Shown piece after piece: positions 11,819 through 23,378 of a DNA stretch of 64,000 nucleotides (positions within the stretch are counted from its first letter, which is position 1; the number at the start of each line of letters is the position of its first letter). Source of the stretch: Phlebopus portentosus (taxonomy: Eukaryota; Basidiomycota; Agaricomycetes; Boletales; Boletinellaceae); NCBI GenBank assembly GCA_037892935.1, contig JAYXKI010000001.1:372001-436000 (forward strand), read 5' to 3'. The notes beneath the pieces are model-generated. The model saw nothing but the letters and a program-made list of their open reading frames with translations. It did not search any database and was not told the origin of the DNA. A program made the translations under genes and the position numbers.

Positions 11819-12167
11819 TGTTTCGAAGAATAAAATCAATCAGAGGTAAAACAATCGACTGTCGAGCACTGGTGTAGGTGTCGAAAGTAGAGTCGGGGGC
11901 TGGGGATAGAGTTGATATGCTTGATGACAAGATCCTTGTGTAGTCCTCATGTGTGCCAGGTAATATTAATGAATGGATAAAATGAACTTGAAGAACTCCT
12001 TCTGTGACGAGGAAGAAGAGTGCTGTGAGAATTAGCCTCAGTTACGTAATGAATGGAACGGAACGAAAATAGCCATTAGTGCTGATCTTCATCTATCCTA
12101 CTTAACTCAATACTCTCGGGAGTCCACTTGGCTATTATATTTTGTCCTTGAATTCTCTCTATAAACA
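11819..12167. other. Divergent promoter region, BTB (-) / F-box (+)
   Basis: A 349-nt gap lies between the starts of the minus-strand BTB gene and the F-box gene. It holds no gene. A CTCTCTATAAACA element lies just before ATG 12168 and may belong to the F-box leader. Confidence 0.4.
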
Positions 12168-13779
12168 ATGGCGCTTAAAAAGGTCAATATCAATCTGGAA
12201 TCCCTACATTTAATAATCGATACTTTGACGGACCTGGTGCGACTTGATGGGGTCGCAAAGGATGAAGAACTGTGGTCGATTAGTGGTACTTGCACCGAAG
12301 CGACCAGAGCTTCGTGAGTCGCTTCTTTCTCTATTATGTTATGCTCTGAATACACCCCAGTGAAGGGATTGGTGCAATATCAAGGGATCTAGCGAGCGAA
12401 GTGACAAATGTCCTTAGACGCATCGAGACGATGAAGGATGTGCTCTATGAATTGGCGAGATCCTGCGAGAGGCGATGGAGAGTAATGAAGAAAGAGTTCG
12501 CGCCGTTCATCACAATCCGTGGGATTCAGATGCTACCAGATGATATTCTCGTCAACATCTTCCAGCGCTTTGTGCGCGATAATGATCGCATGGATCTCAT
12601 TAGCCCGGAGGTCACGCTTTCGCACGTCTGTTCCCGATTCCGTGATGTTTCAATCGGCATTGCTTCATTGTGGTCGGAAATCTCTTCAAGTATGGCGATG
12701 TGCTGGATCCGTACGCGACTGGAGCGTTCGAAAAGTGGCCCCTTGACAATCATCATCAACGGAAGTACGGGAATCAGGAACTGCAAAGCGCTTGCGGAGT
12801 TTCTGCGAAACGTTGTCCCCACGCTTCCAGATGGAAAGCATTCCATTATGACTACGCCACGAATGGTGCCAATAAGGACTTCGGCGCTCTATCAGAATAT
12901 GTCGCGAACCTTCAATTGCCGAACCTGGAATCAATCACCTATCGTTTGTTTCCTGGAGACACTTGCTGGCCAGGCGATTGTAATTTGCTGGAATCGTGGA
13001 GCATGCCTAATTTACGGGACGTCCAGCTCAAAGGAATCATACCATCATTATCATCAAACATATTTTCTTCCGGTACCGTCAAATGTCTCCGCTTATCATG
13101 GGTAAAGTGGACCTCGGCATATTACGACGTTCGCTCTGTCGTACACTGTCTTATTTCTTTACCCGGTCTCGTTGATCTGTGCTTGGACCTGGGCCGGAAT
13201 TGCTTTGACAGTGACGTTCAGCAAACTCCTTTCCGGGGAACTCTCCCGGTGCTTACTCGCCTGTCTTTGAATACCGAGTTACCGTTCACAGCACAGCGGC
13301 CGATGTTATTTTCGATCATAATGCAACATCTGGATATGCCGAAGTTGCAAAAGCTGCATGTATCCGTGCAGGACTCTGAAGATAGGTACCCAGTTCGTGA
13401 TTTGCTAGAAATCATGTCCTCCCGGGGCCACGACTCCGTGACGGACCTGGACGTCAGCATTCATAATCGGAGAACAGACGACTTCTCCTTGCATCTACTT
13501 CTAAACAAATTTCCCGGGCTACAGCGGCTGAGCCTGCATGTTCGGGACAATCGTCTATGGATCGATCCACGCGTGCTGGGGGAGATGCCTCCTCTTCGCT
13601 CGTTTTCAGTGCCTGCGTTACCCGGCGACATCGTGTTCCTGAAACGATTTGTCGCCACGCTGAAGCGCGACGCGCGATGGGAGGGATTTGAAGCTTGCGA
13701 GTTCAGACCCGGGACTTCCATGCGACGGCAGAAGGCAGTGAAGATTTTCACGAGCGACAAGGTGAAGTGGTACAAGTAA
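12168..13779 (+). CDS. F-box protein with leucine-rich-like C-terminal region (one apparent frameshift)
   Basis: Exon 1 (12168-12313) starts MALKKVNINLESLHLIID. A 47-nt intron (12314-12360) leads in phase to a coiled segment and the F-box at about residue 110: MLPDDILVNIFQRFV, then PEVTLSHVCSRFRDVSI. F-box proteins usually dock substrates to SCF ubiquitin ligases. The reading frame changes at a CCCC run near 12817-12820. Upstream is FLRNVVP; downstream, one base missing, is HASRWKAFHYDY, and the open frame continues to 13779 through irregular Leu-rich repeats. It ends KIFTSDKVKWYK. Two related genes (33.6 and 61.5 kb) share the whole layout. The single break in a homopolymer may be a sequencing error, otherwise the gene is newly broken. 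An AATAAA lies near 13934. Confidence 0.7.
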
Positions 13780-14160
13780 TTTCGAATTATGGCAGGCCGC
13801 TACTGTAACTATATTTTTCCTTCTGGATTTTGGGATCATGCTGTTCTTAAATGCTCTAGTGACACTAATATTTATACTGCTTATGTTTATCGTGTGTTCA
13901 ACATTACTGGCGTTGGGCTCTGCTGGAGCCGATAATAAAGATTACTTCGCGTCACAAACACAGGGTCCGTAAGAACCACTTTTTCTAGACCGAGGGAAGT
14001 CTGCACCTTGTCGACAATCCATTTTCAGAATAGGATAAACTTGATGACTGACTCGAACTATCTTTCACGGTCTTGTTCCAATCAATTATTATTCAAATGA
14101 ATACAGAAAACAAAGAACAGCATGAAGCAATGACACATCCGAGAAGACCAGATCATTCGC

Positions 14161-16424
14161 TCAGAAAAGCTCAAAGGCGCGCCAGACGGGAGTCACAGCA
14201 CCCTTCAAATCGAGCTCCACCCACCGCTTGCGATTGTCGTCCATCGCCATCGCCTGCTTATCCGAATCGCCTGGAAGGAATCCGAAGGCGCGTTCCCAGC
14301 CTAATCCGACGGCGCTGAGTTTGCAGAAGTTCGAGCTAGGGCAGAAGTTTATGTTTAATGTCTCGCTCTTTTTTATCAGTGTTATGAGGAGAGGTGACAG
14401 ACCTTATCGTACAAACCACGCCCTCCAACCTCGCTTTTTGGCCTGTCTGAATAGTCTGGTCATCCCAACTCCAGAGACCACTGACAAGCGCAAGGTCTAC
14501 AACCGCTCCGCGTGTCAGGCGTATCCGATCTTCCGGAGGAATCGCGTTGAACTCGGGCTGGACGTATGGCTCCGGGCTTGCGATATCCCTCAATTCCTTG
14601 TTATCACTCGTTTCCAAAGAATACACCCGAGTGACGTTTACTCCGTCCGGATCGGTCAGGCGCTTTACGAGGTCATCGCGCGCGTCTGGATCGTCCGAGG
14701 CGATCCAGACCGCAGGCTCAGTCGCATCTTCGAGATCCATTCGTTCGACTCTCTCCCACGTATCCGACACGGCTTCGACGTAGTCGCCGAGCGGGACGTA
14801 CCCACCGTGGAATTCCCATCCTTCAGTCTTGCGGTCGCCATGCCTGACGTGCGCTGCAAGGTAAGGAGCACCGATTTCTCGACGCGCCGCTTGTATTAGT
14901 TCCGCGTTTACGGCATTTGGGCGGATAGTGTGCGCCGCGAATGACGTCGCCGAGCGCTGGAAGATGGGCTTCGCACGTCGAAGTTCACGTGCATACCTGC
15001 AAAGTCAAGGAAGGGCCGTCGTTGGAGTAAGTGAGGACACGCATAAGAGATCTCTGTTCTTCCCCCCTGTATCATATGAGTGAAATGCTTACGGATCCTC
15101 AAACTCATCCATGAAGTGGTGCCCAAAGTGGAACAGCGCAGTCCGCGAGTTGATCACCTACAAACGCACGGCACAGTTGGCCCGTAAAAACATCAGATCG
15201 TTGCATTCTAACTCGATGGATCCCCGAAGTGATCCCCGAAGTTGCTTACCCAATGACTGTGTAAGACGCATGATGAGCTCGGCACCTGAATCTCAAATGA
15301 TAAAATCTCCGTGTGCTTACCGAGCTGTTCTTGGACATGCAACAAGCTCTAAAGCAGATTACGGAAATTTGTCATCCCGCGTCAGCGAAAACGAAAAGTG
15401 TCACATAGATTGCGCGATGCGCCCACATACTATCGCATACACACCTTCTGGGGGAGGAGGAAGACACGCAGGTTCGGGGCCTGGTTGCATGACTCGTACA
15501 TCCTGAAAGTGGTCGGTCCACCTGGAATGGTTTCATAAACATTACATGACTCTACGGAAACGCCGTTTTGCACGGAACGGGGAGTGGAATACCGAGAGCC
15601 AAGTAATCGTAATTTGACTCACTTGCCACGATTCCAATTTCTATCATCGATTAGAAACGTCGGTTCGTCTAAAAGTAGGAATCAATGAATTGACCGGGGA
15701 AAAGCAAGAACAATGGGCATACTTCCCGCGCAAGCCCGGCAGCTTGAGCCATCAATGCCAGATCCGCGGCAAGGCCGACATAGCCATCAAGCATATATGT
15801 GATTGTGCTCTTGCAGACCCTGCTATCTTCCTTGTGCTCGACGTCCATCGGTCCGCCAGGTGGGATGTGCCAATAAGTCCCCATAGGACCTTTCATGCCC
15901 GCCAGAAATTTATAGCATTCTTGGCGATATTCGAGCGGTGTCAAGGGAAACGAGGTATAGTTCTCGTAAGAGAGCATGGCCATCGTATGCGATGTATTAG
16001 CATGAGACGTAGGTGAGGGTGTGCCATGTAAGTATGTGTGCAGCGTCTCTGGCTTCTCGACAGACATGATCACGAGTATCGCAAGAAACAACACAGACGC
16101 CAGACCTGCAAGGAGTGGTAGCCGCCTTGCTATAAGATCCCAATCAACGCCAACACCATCGAAATCCGCCTTGAACAACCTTGCTTTACTCGTGCCGGCT
16201 AGCCTTCGTTGCGGGAATGTCGTGCTGGCAGAAGAGGCGAGTAATGGTGCGCGCTGATGCACCCCATCCATTCCATAGTAGTTAGCAAATTGAATGTTCT
16301 CATCTCCATCAGCGTCGAATAGTGCCTCCTCTGCACGGCCAGCGCGAGAACGAGGTGTACGAGGGGTTAGTACCTGCTCCGAGCCTGCGCGAGCTGTGTA
16401 AAGCAACTTATTTGAACGAGACAT
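14161..16424 (-). CDS. Type II membrane glycosyltransferase, fucosyltransferase-like
   Basis: A cytoplasmic tail of about 100 residues (MSRSNKLLYTARAGSEQVLT) precedes one TM helix (LPLLAGLASVLFLAILVIMS) and a lumenal domain. Conserved-looking parts in order: GTYWHIPPGGPMDVEH; TYMLDGYVGLAADLALMAQA; RFLIDDRNWNRGK; TDHFQDVRVMQPGPEPACLP; EELVACPRTARHWVINSRTA; FHFGHHFMDEFEDP; the nucleotide-sugar-type motif AAHVRHGDRK near 14850; and GGYVPLGDYVEAVSDTW. The C terminus is CKLSAVGLGWERAFGF...WVELDLKGAVTPVWRAFELF. The HxRxGDR motif resembles that of GT23/O-fucosyltransferase enzymes (inference). Seven introns all join in phase, including a 7-nt micro-exon at 15250-15256. The gene is convergent with the F-box gene and divergent from the ABC transporter. 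Confidence 0.72.
15250..15256 (-). other. 7-nt micro-exon in the glycosyltransferase gene
   Basis: On the minus strand ...TTACACAG | TCATTGG | GTAAGC. The previous exon ends ACAGCTCG and the next begins GTGATCAACTCG, so the seven bases complete Arg and add His-Trp, giving CPRTARHWVINSRTA. Skipping it would shift the frame. Confidence 0.7.
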
Positions 16425-17478
16425 TGTGAGTTCCTGCTTCCACTGAAAGCCAGAAGTCCAAGACCAGCTTGGCAGGGTAGACGAAAAGTCAAAGGAAAGG
16501 AGACGAAAGAAAGGAGAGCCTCAAACAAGCCCGCTGGTTGGTTGGTCGCCGTTATGTTACGGTTGTTGTGGACGTAGCAGCCGCAGCCGACCAGATACGC
16601 GATTACCTAATAGGAGACTCGGACGCCGGTTATTACCAGAAAAAAAATCGTTTAAAGGCACCGCCACGCGGTAGTAAGTCCTGGATATTGATTGGATTGG
16701 AAGAAGATCTATTTCAAGATGATCCGAAATGTATTTTCCTATATGCCGGCATGCACAGGCGAAGTGCTGCGAAGTGGTGTAAGATCTAGAGTCATTCATT
16801 GCGCAACTGAGATGATAACGTAGAGCACATAAGCATGTTTCTCTCGTAAGCGTTTGAAACGAACTTGCCCCACCATCTTGGCGGTGGCACGACAAAGAAT
16901 GTCGCTTACTTATCCACGCCCTCTGAACGGTTTTATTCCCAGCCCGGGTTGGAGAAATGGGCACGCGTCGCCGGCAAGCACCTGCACTCAGTCCGACATC
17001 GCGCGCCACTATCCCCTTTCAGCGAAAGAACCAGTGGACGAAGACATATTTATCTTTCAAAAAAATAAAAGAACAATTCTAAAATGAAAGCCGCGCCGAT
17101 TTCGGAGAATTAGAGAAGTCCACGTAGGCATGGAGAGTGGGAATAAGGAATGCTGTAAGCGGACCGTTAGCATTTAGCATAAGTTTGAAGCAGAGGCTGT
17201 TTTTTGCGCTTCAAAGGAAATGACTGGGGTTGGTCGTGGGGAACTGAGTCACTCCAATTCGGAACGAGTCCGGGATGAGCGCATCAGGACTTGTGCTGTG
17301 CTGGCTGGGCCATTTAGAGGTCTGAAATTGGAAGGAGGCCATAATCCTGGTCACGTCAGATCTAGATTTGCTTTCTAATCCTTATTTTTACTGACGAATA
17401 ATATAATAAGCACACCAGCTTGTTTCTCAATGTCTACTCCCCGTTACTCTCGCCTCGCCAGCTCATTGCGACTCGCCT
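16425..17478. other. 1-kb divergent promoter region, glycosyltransferase (-) / ABC transporter (+)
   Basis: No coding sequence is supported here. An AT-rich element (AATATAATAAG, about 17398-17410) lies some 70 nt upstream of ATG 17479 and is a plausible TATA-like element for the transporter. A CT-rich leader follows it. Confidence 0.4.
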
Positions 17479-20400
17479 ATGGCAATGAGCACGAGTGCAG
17501 TGCCCTCCCAGACACCGACGCTGCGCGAGGAGCCAGCAGAAGTCCACGAGGAACATGTCATCTCAGCCGTGGACGTACAGCGTGCAGAGCGCGAGTTTCA
17601 CCGTCTTGAACGCGTCGCTACTGCCCAGTCTCGCCAGGAGATCCTACGACGGCGCACAGAGTCGTTCTCGAAAGAAAAGCAAAAAGAACTAGAGACCTAT
17701 GACGAGGAGAAGGCTGAGGTGCAAGAATCTTTCGACCTCAAAGAATATCTTAGCTCCTCAAATGACGCAGCGACCGCGGCCGGCCTCAAGCACAAGCATG
17801 TCGGCGTCACTTGGGAGGATCTTGAAGTCCGGGGTGTCGGCGGCGTGGGGCACAAGGTATGCCTCGTGTCTCGTGTCTTCCATATTAGTATATATTGACG
17901 CTCTTCTGCCTTCCAGTTCTACATCAGGACATTCGGACAGGCAGTCTTGGAATTCTGCATACTGCCGTATTTGTGGTTCATGACTTTACTCGGCTATATC
18001 GTTCCGTCTAAAAGAGCGATGCCGACTCGCACTATTCTTCACAAGCAAGTATTAACTTCTAGTGCCGTGATGTTATATCTCATCTATCGATTAATTTGTA
18101 GACAATCGGGCGTCTTGAAGCCTGGTGAAATGTGTCTTGTGCTCGGCTGTCCTGGCTCTGGCTGCACAACCTTCCTTAAAGCCATATCTAACCAACGGCG
18201 CGAGTATCACAGCGTCTCCGGTGACGTCCGATATGCAGGCATCGACGCAGACGAGATGGCAAGACATTACAAGGGAGAAGTTGTCTACAATCAAGAAGAC
18301 GATATCCATCTCGCGACTCTCACGGTAGCCCAGACGCTCCAGTTCGTTCTCAGTACTAAGACGCCCGGACCCAACGCGCGTTTACCTGGTGTCTCGCGAA
18401 AAGACTTCGCAAAAGAGGTCCAAAATACGCTTCTCAAAATGCTTAACATGGAACATACCGCAAATACACTGGTCGGGAATGAATTCGTTCGAGGTGTTAG
18501 CGGTGGTGAGCGCAAGCGCGTCAGTATCGCCGAAATGATGGCCACCCGTGCTCATGTGCAATGCTGGGATAACTCGACCCGTGGTCTCGATGCCAGTACC
18601 GCGCTCGACTTCGTGAAGAGTCTAAGAATCATGACGGACGTTCTCGGCCAGACTGTCTTCGTTTCTCTTTATCAGGCGGGCGAAGGGATTTACGACCTCT
18701 TCGATAAGGTCATGGTTCTTGACGAGGGTCGCCAGGTCTTCTATGGTCCTCCGACTGAGGCGCGTGCTTATTTCGAGAACCTCGGATACAACAAGCTCCC
18801 GCGTCAGAGCACTGCTGATTACCTTACCGGTTGCACGGATAAAAACGAGCGGCAATTTGCTCCGGGCCTCTCTGCGCACAGTGTCCCATCCACATCCGAG
18901 TCCCTCGAATCCGCGTTTCGGGAATGTCGCTACGGTCAAAGACTCGCAGACGATGTCAATAAGTATAAGCTTTTGCAGGAGACGGAAAAGGCGGACCAAG
19001 AAGCCTTCCGAGCTGCAGTTGCCGCAGCCAAGAAGAAAGGCGTCTCGAAGAAGAGCCCTTATACGCTAGGTTTCCTGGGACAGGTTAAGGCACTCACGCG
19101 TCGACAGTTCCAGCTGCGTATCCAAGACAAATTCCAGCTGTACACGTCATACGGCCTCTCATGGATCTTGGCTATTGTTATCGGCGCAGCCTTTTACAAT
19201 CTTCCTCCGACGAGTGCGGGCGCATTCACTCGAGGATCCGTTATCTTCGTGGCTATGCTCACTAGCTGTCTTGATGCGTTCGGTGAACTGCCGATGCAGA
19301 TGATAGGAAGGCCAATATTACACAAGCAAACTGCGTACGGTTTCTATCGCCCGGCGGCTGTCGCGCTCGGCAACACGCTCGCAGACTTGCCTTTCAGTGC
19401 CTCGCGCATTTTCGTGTTCAATATCATCGTGTACTTCATGCCGCATCTTAGTCGATCCGCGGGAGGATTCTTCACATTTCATCTGCTCACGTACCTGGCT
19501 TTCCTCTCGATGCAAGGGTTCTTCAGGACTTGGGGCTGTTCTGCTCCAACTTTGATAGTGCGTTCCGAATCGCGACATTCTTCGTACCGAACATGATCAG
19601 TTATGCGGGATATATCATCCCGATTTTCGATTTGAAGCGCTGGCTCTTCTGGATTTCCTACATCAATCCGCTTTACTTCGCCTTCTCAGGTTGCATGGAG
19701 AACGAATTCATGCGTATCGATCTCAGTTGCGACGGTGACTATATTACACCACGCAATGGAGGTATCCTGAATAAATATCCGGATGGGTTGGGTCCGAATC
19801 AAGTTTGTACGTTGTTTGGTGCATCGCCTGCCAGCACGGACGTCCCTGGAAGAGCATACATCGACGTGGGTTATGAGTACCATGTTGCTGATCTCTGGCG
19901 CCGTAACTTTGTGGTCCTTGTTGGATTCCTCATATTTTTCCAAATCACGCAATCGATCGCTTTGGAGTTTTTCCCGGTATGTGTTTGAAGTGTTTTCTGA
20001 TCTGTTGCAAAGTGGCTCACTTGGAGATATGCAGAAATACGCCGGTTCTTCTTCCGTGATGATTTTCGCGAAGGAGAATGAGGACACGAAACGTCGAAAT
20101 GCATTACTCCTCGAGCGCAAGGAAAATCGTGCTTTGAGAGAGAAGGGGGAAGATGCCTCCAGCAACGGGGAGATTGTGAGGAAGGATTTTTCAGACCGCC
20201 GGGAATTCACTTGGGAGAATTTGAATTACGTTGTTCCTGTCCCCGGAGGCACGCGTCGCCTCTTGCACGACGTTATGGGATACGTGAAGCCCGGAACATT
20301 GACGGCGTTGATGGGAGCATCTGGTGCGGGTAAAACGACCTGCTTAGACGTACTAGCCCAGAGAAAGAATATTGGTGTTGTCACGGGAGACGTACTTGTC

Positions 20401-22785
20401 GATGGCCGTCCGCTTGATTCCGACTTTGCTCGTGGTACTGCATATGGTGCGTCTGACTACTTTTTCGAGTTTAAAGATCATTACTGATCTTGACATACCA
20501 GCTGAGCAAATGGACGTACACGAGTTCACTGCTACCGTCCGCGAGGCTATGCGCTTCTCTGCATATCTCCGTCAGCCCTTCTCCGTGCCCAAGGAAGAGA
20601 AAGATGCATATGTCGAAGAGATGATTGAACTGCTTGAGCTTCAGGATTTGGCAGACGCGGTTGTTTTCAGTCTGAGCGTTGAAGCGCGTAAGCGCCTGAC
20701 CATTGGTGTCGAGCTCGCTAGCAAGCCCGAGTTACTCTTGTTCCTCGATGAACCGACGTCCGGTCTTGACAGCCAGTCTGCGTGGAACTTGGTTCGCTTC
20801 TTGAGGAAACTTGCAGACGGCGGACAAGGTAATACCCGACCTGGCCTCACATGATTTGTTGTTCTGACCCTGCATTTTAGCAATTCTGTGCACGATTCAC
20901 CAGCCATCGTCCCTTCTCTTTGAGAGTTTCGGTCCGTTATCAGTCCTTTTTAAAGCATGCCCTGTATTAACTCGATCGTTTCAGATCGCTTATTACTCCT
21001 TGAGACCGGTGGTGAAACTGTCTACTTCGGTGATATCGGTCCGGACTCTTGCGTTCTGCGAGACTACTTCGCGCGTCACGGAGCGGTCTGCCCGCCGAAC
21101 ATGAACCCGGCAGAGTACATGCTCGAGGCTATTGGGGCAGGCGTAACACCGCGCATTGGTAACCGCGATTGGAAAGACATCTGGCTTGAGTCGCCGGAAT
21201 ATGTGCGAGCGAAGCAGGATATCCAAGAGATGAAGCAAAAAGCACTTACTAAGCCGTACGAAAAGGATAAGAAACTCTCGTTCTGTAAGTTCCTTTCGTG
21301 GTAGAAGATCTTACCGATACGTGGTGCTTAGCCCTAATTTCTAGATGCGACACCTTTCTTGTATCAGCTCAAGACAGTCATCCAGCGAAACAACATCGCT
21401 CTCTGGCGCTCGCCTGATTATGTATTCACGCGTCTCTTTGTGCATTTGTTCATTGCACTCTTCCCTTCCTTGTCGCTGCTTGAGTTGAGCGACAGTCGTC
21501 GTGATCTTCAGTATCGAGTAAGTCATAAAACAATGCGTGCCGTTCCCTGAAATGACCTGACTTGTGCGCCTTTTTTCCGTTCCGATAGGTGTTCGGCATG
21601 TACGTACCATCGATGCTTCTTCAGGGTCCACGAAATTTACTTTCATATTGTGTAGTTTCTGGGCTACTGTCTTGCCTGCTATCCTCATGGCGCAGATTGA
21701 GCCTATGTTCATCATGAATCGGAGGACTTTCATTCGAGGTATGCCTCGCTCTCTTCCTCAGGATCTGCTTCGTTTTCTTACTGTGTAATACAGAGGCGTC
21801 AGCCGTATTTATTCACCATACGTCTTTGCAGTCGCTCAACTCATAGGTGAATTTCCGTACTCGATCCTGTGCGCCATTGTCTACTGGTGCCTCTCGGTGC
21901 GTATATCCTTCATGAAACGCGGTAGTATAGCGTTGATTCATTGTTTTCTCTCAGATATGGCCAATGGGCTTCGGTAAAGGCGCGGAAGGAACAAATGGAA
22001 ACGGCTACCAGTTGCTCATGATCATCTTCGTCGAGCTTTTCGGTGTCACTCTAGGACAGCTCATCGCCGCTATCTCCCCATCGATTCAGGTACAGTCATG
22101 CGTCTCTAGTCGGTTATCATGAATCATACTGATTGTGGTTTCAAAAGATCGCGGTGCTGTTCAATCCTTTCCTTGCTCTGGTTTTGACAACATTTGCTGG
22201 TGTAACCATTCCGTACCCCAATATGGCAAAGTTCTGGCGTTCATGGTTGTACCGTCTCGTTCCGTACACCTATGTGCTTTCTGGGATGCTTTCCACCGAA
22301 CTTCAGTACGCCTTGTTTCTTCATCACATTTATGATATCGCTCATTGTTATCTTCTTTTATAGTGGTCTTACTATAAACTGCAAGGAGGACGAATTTGCA
22401 GTATTCAATCCTCCATCCGGTCAAACGTGTCAGGACTGGGCGGGCGAGTTCGTCGACGCATTTGGTGGCTACTTGAATGACCAAAATGCCACCTCAAATT
22501 GCCAGTATTGCCAGTATAGAGTCGGGGATGAATTCTTTGTTCCGCTTAATATTGAATTCAGTAACAGGTGGAGAGATGTTTGGATAGTCTTCTGTTACTT
22601 CGGTACGTTTTTTCCTGCACTTACGTGATTTCCTCCGCAGACCATCTGATTCGATTTCACTTTACAGTCTTTAACATGATCGTTACTATTAGTGCGTACC
22701 TTACGTCTAATCCAAAGTTGTTCGTCATGCTGAACTTTCTTCTTTTGCAGTTGCATCTCGTTTTCTCCGCTACGCTAAACGATAG
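17479..22785 (+). CDS. PDR-type ABC multidrug transporter (ABC-G, full size), two apparent frameshifts
   Basis: This is a plasma-membrane efflux pump of the fungal pleiotropic drug resistance group, order (NBD-TMD) twice. The N terminus is [23 protein letters not shown]1 has the atypical Walker [10 protein letters not shown] (about 18145), signature VSGGERKRV and [16 protein letters not shown]1 follows, with [21 protein letters not shown]2 has a standard Walker [10 protein letters not shown] (about 20320), Walker [14 protein letters not shown] and a degenerate signature [13 protein letters not shown]. This asymmetry is normal in the family. Many introns splice in phase up to the end NMIVTI / [11 protein letters not shown] at 22783-22785. 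One base seems missing near 19530 (QGFFRT to [14 protein letters not shown]) and another near 21797 (REAS to [13 protein letters not shown]). With these corrected the protein is about 1,450 residues, the usual size. Confidence 0.85.
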
Positions 22786-23378
22786 ACTATCTTTACGTCT
22801 TTACGTCTTACGCCGCATTATGCCTCTCTATCTATCATCATGTTACTTTCATAATTTTTGCGTTTGGTCCGATTTTTCATTTTTCCTAATGGCGTATCTT
22901 CTACTACATGGTAGATAAAACTCAAAGAGAGAAGGACATTTGACGTTAATAATGATATTATGCTAGAGATTTCCCCTAAATTGTATACTTGGATACATCA
23001 ATTCATAGGAGAATAGAAATATTAATGTGGTTTTTGAAAATATTTACGACGATGAGAAGAAATTGAGCCTTACGTAATATTGCAGACTGATGCCGATCCG
23101 GCCGTGCATATTTGGCAACGTTTTCGACCTGGAGGACGCTGGAGGACGGCTCTCCTCCAAACAACCTCCACTAGCCATTTTCTTCCTGCCTTCTCTCTAG
23201 ACAATGCTATAGACAAAAACGAGTCTAGCTGAAATTCCCCTTTACCGTGTAACCGTGACGTGCATTGTCTTGCATATTACTAAACACATTCGCGGAGTAG
23301 TACACGAGTTGGAATACTCCGCTGAAACGATCGACTTGACTTAGCGAGTCCGCTGACTGAAGACGGGGAGCTGTGATA
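22786..23378. other. Intergenic region, ABC transporter 3' side / AP-3 delta promoter
   Basis: 593 nt with no supported gene. A short imperfect direct repeat (GGAGGACGCTGGAGGACGGC, about 23130) is present. No TATA box is evident near ATG 23379. Confidence 0.4.
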
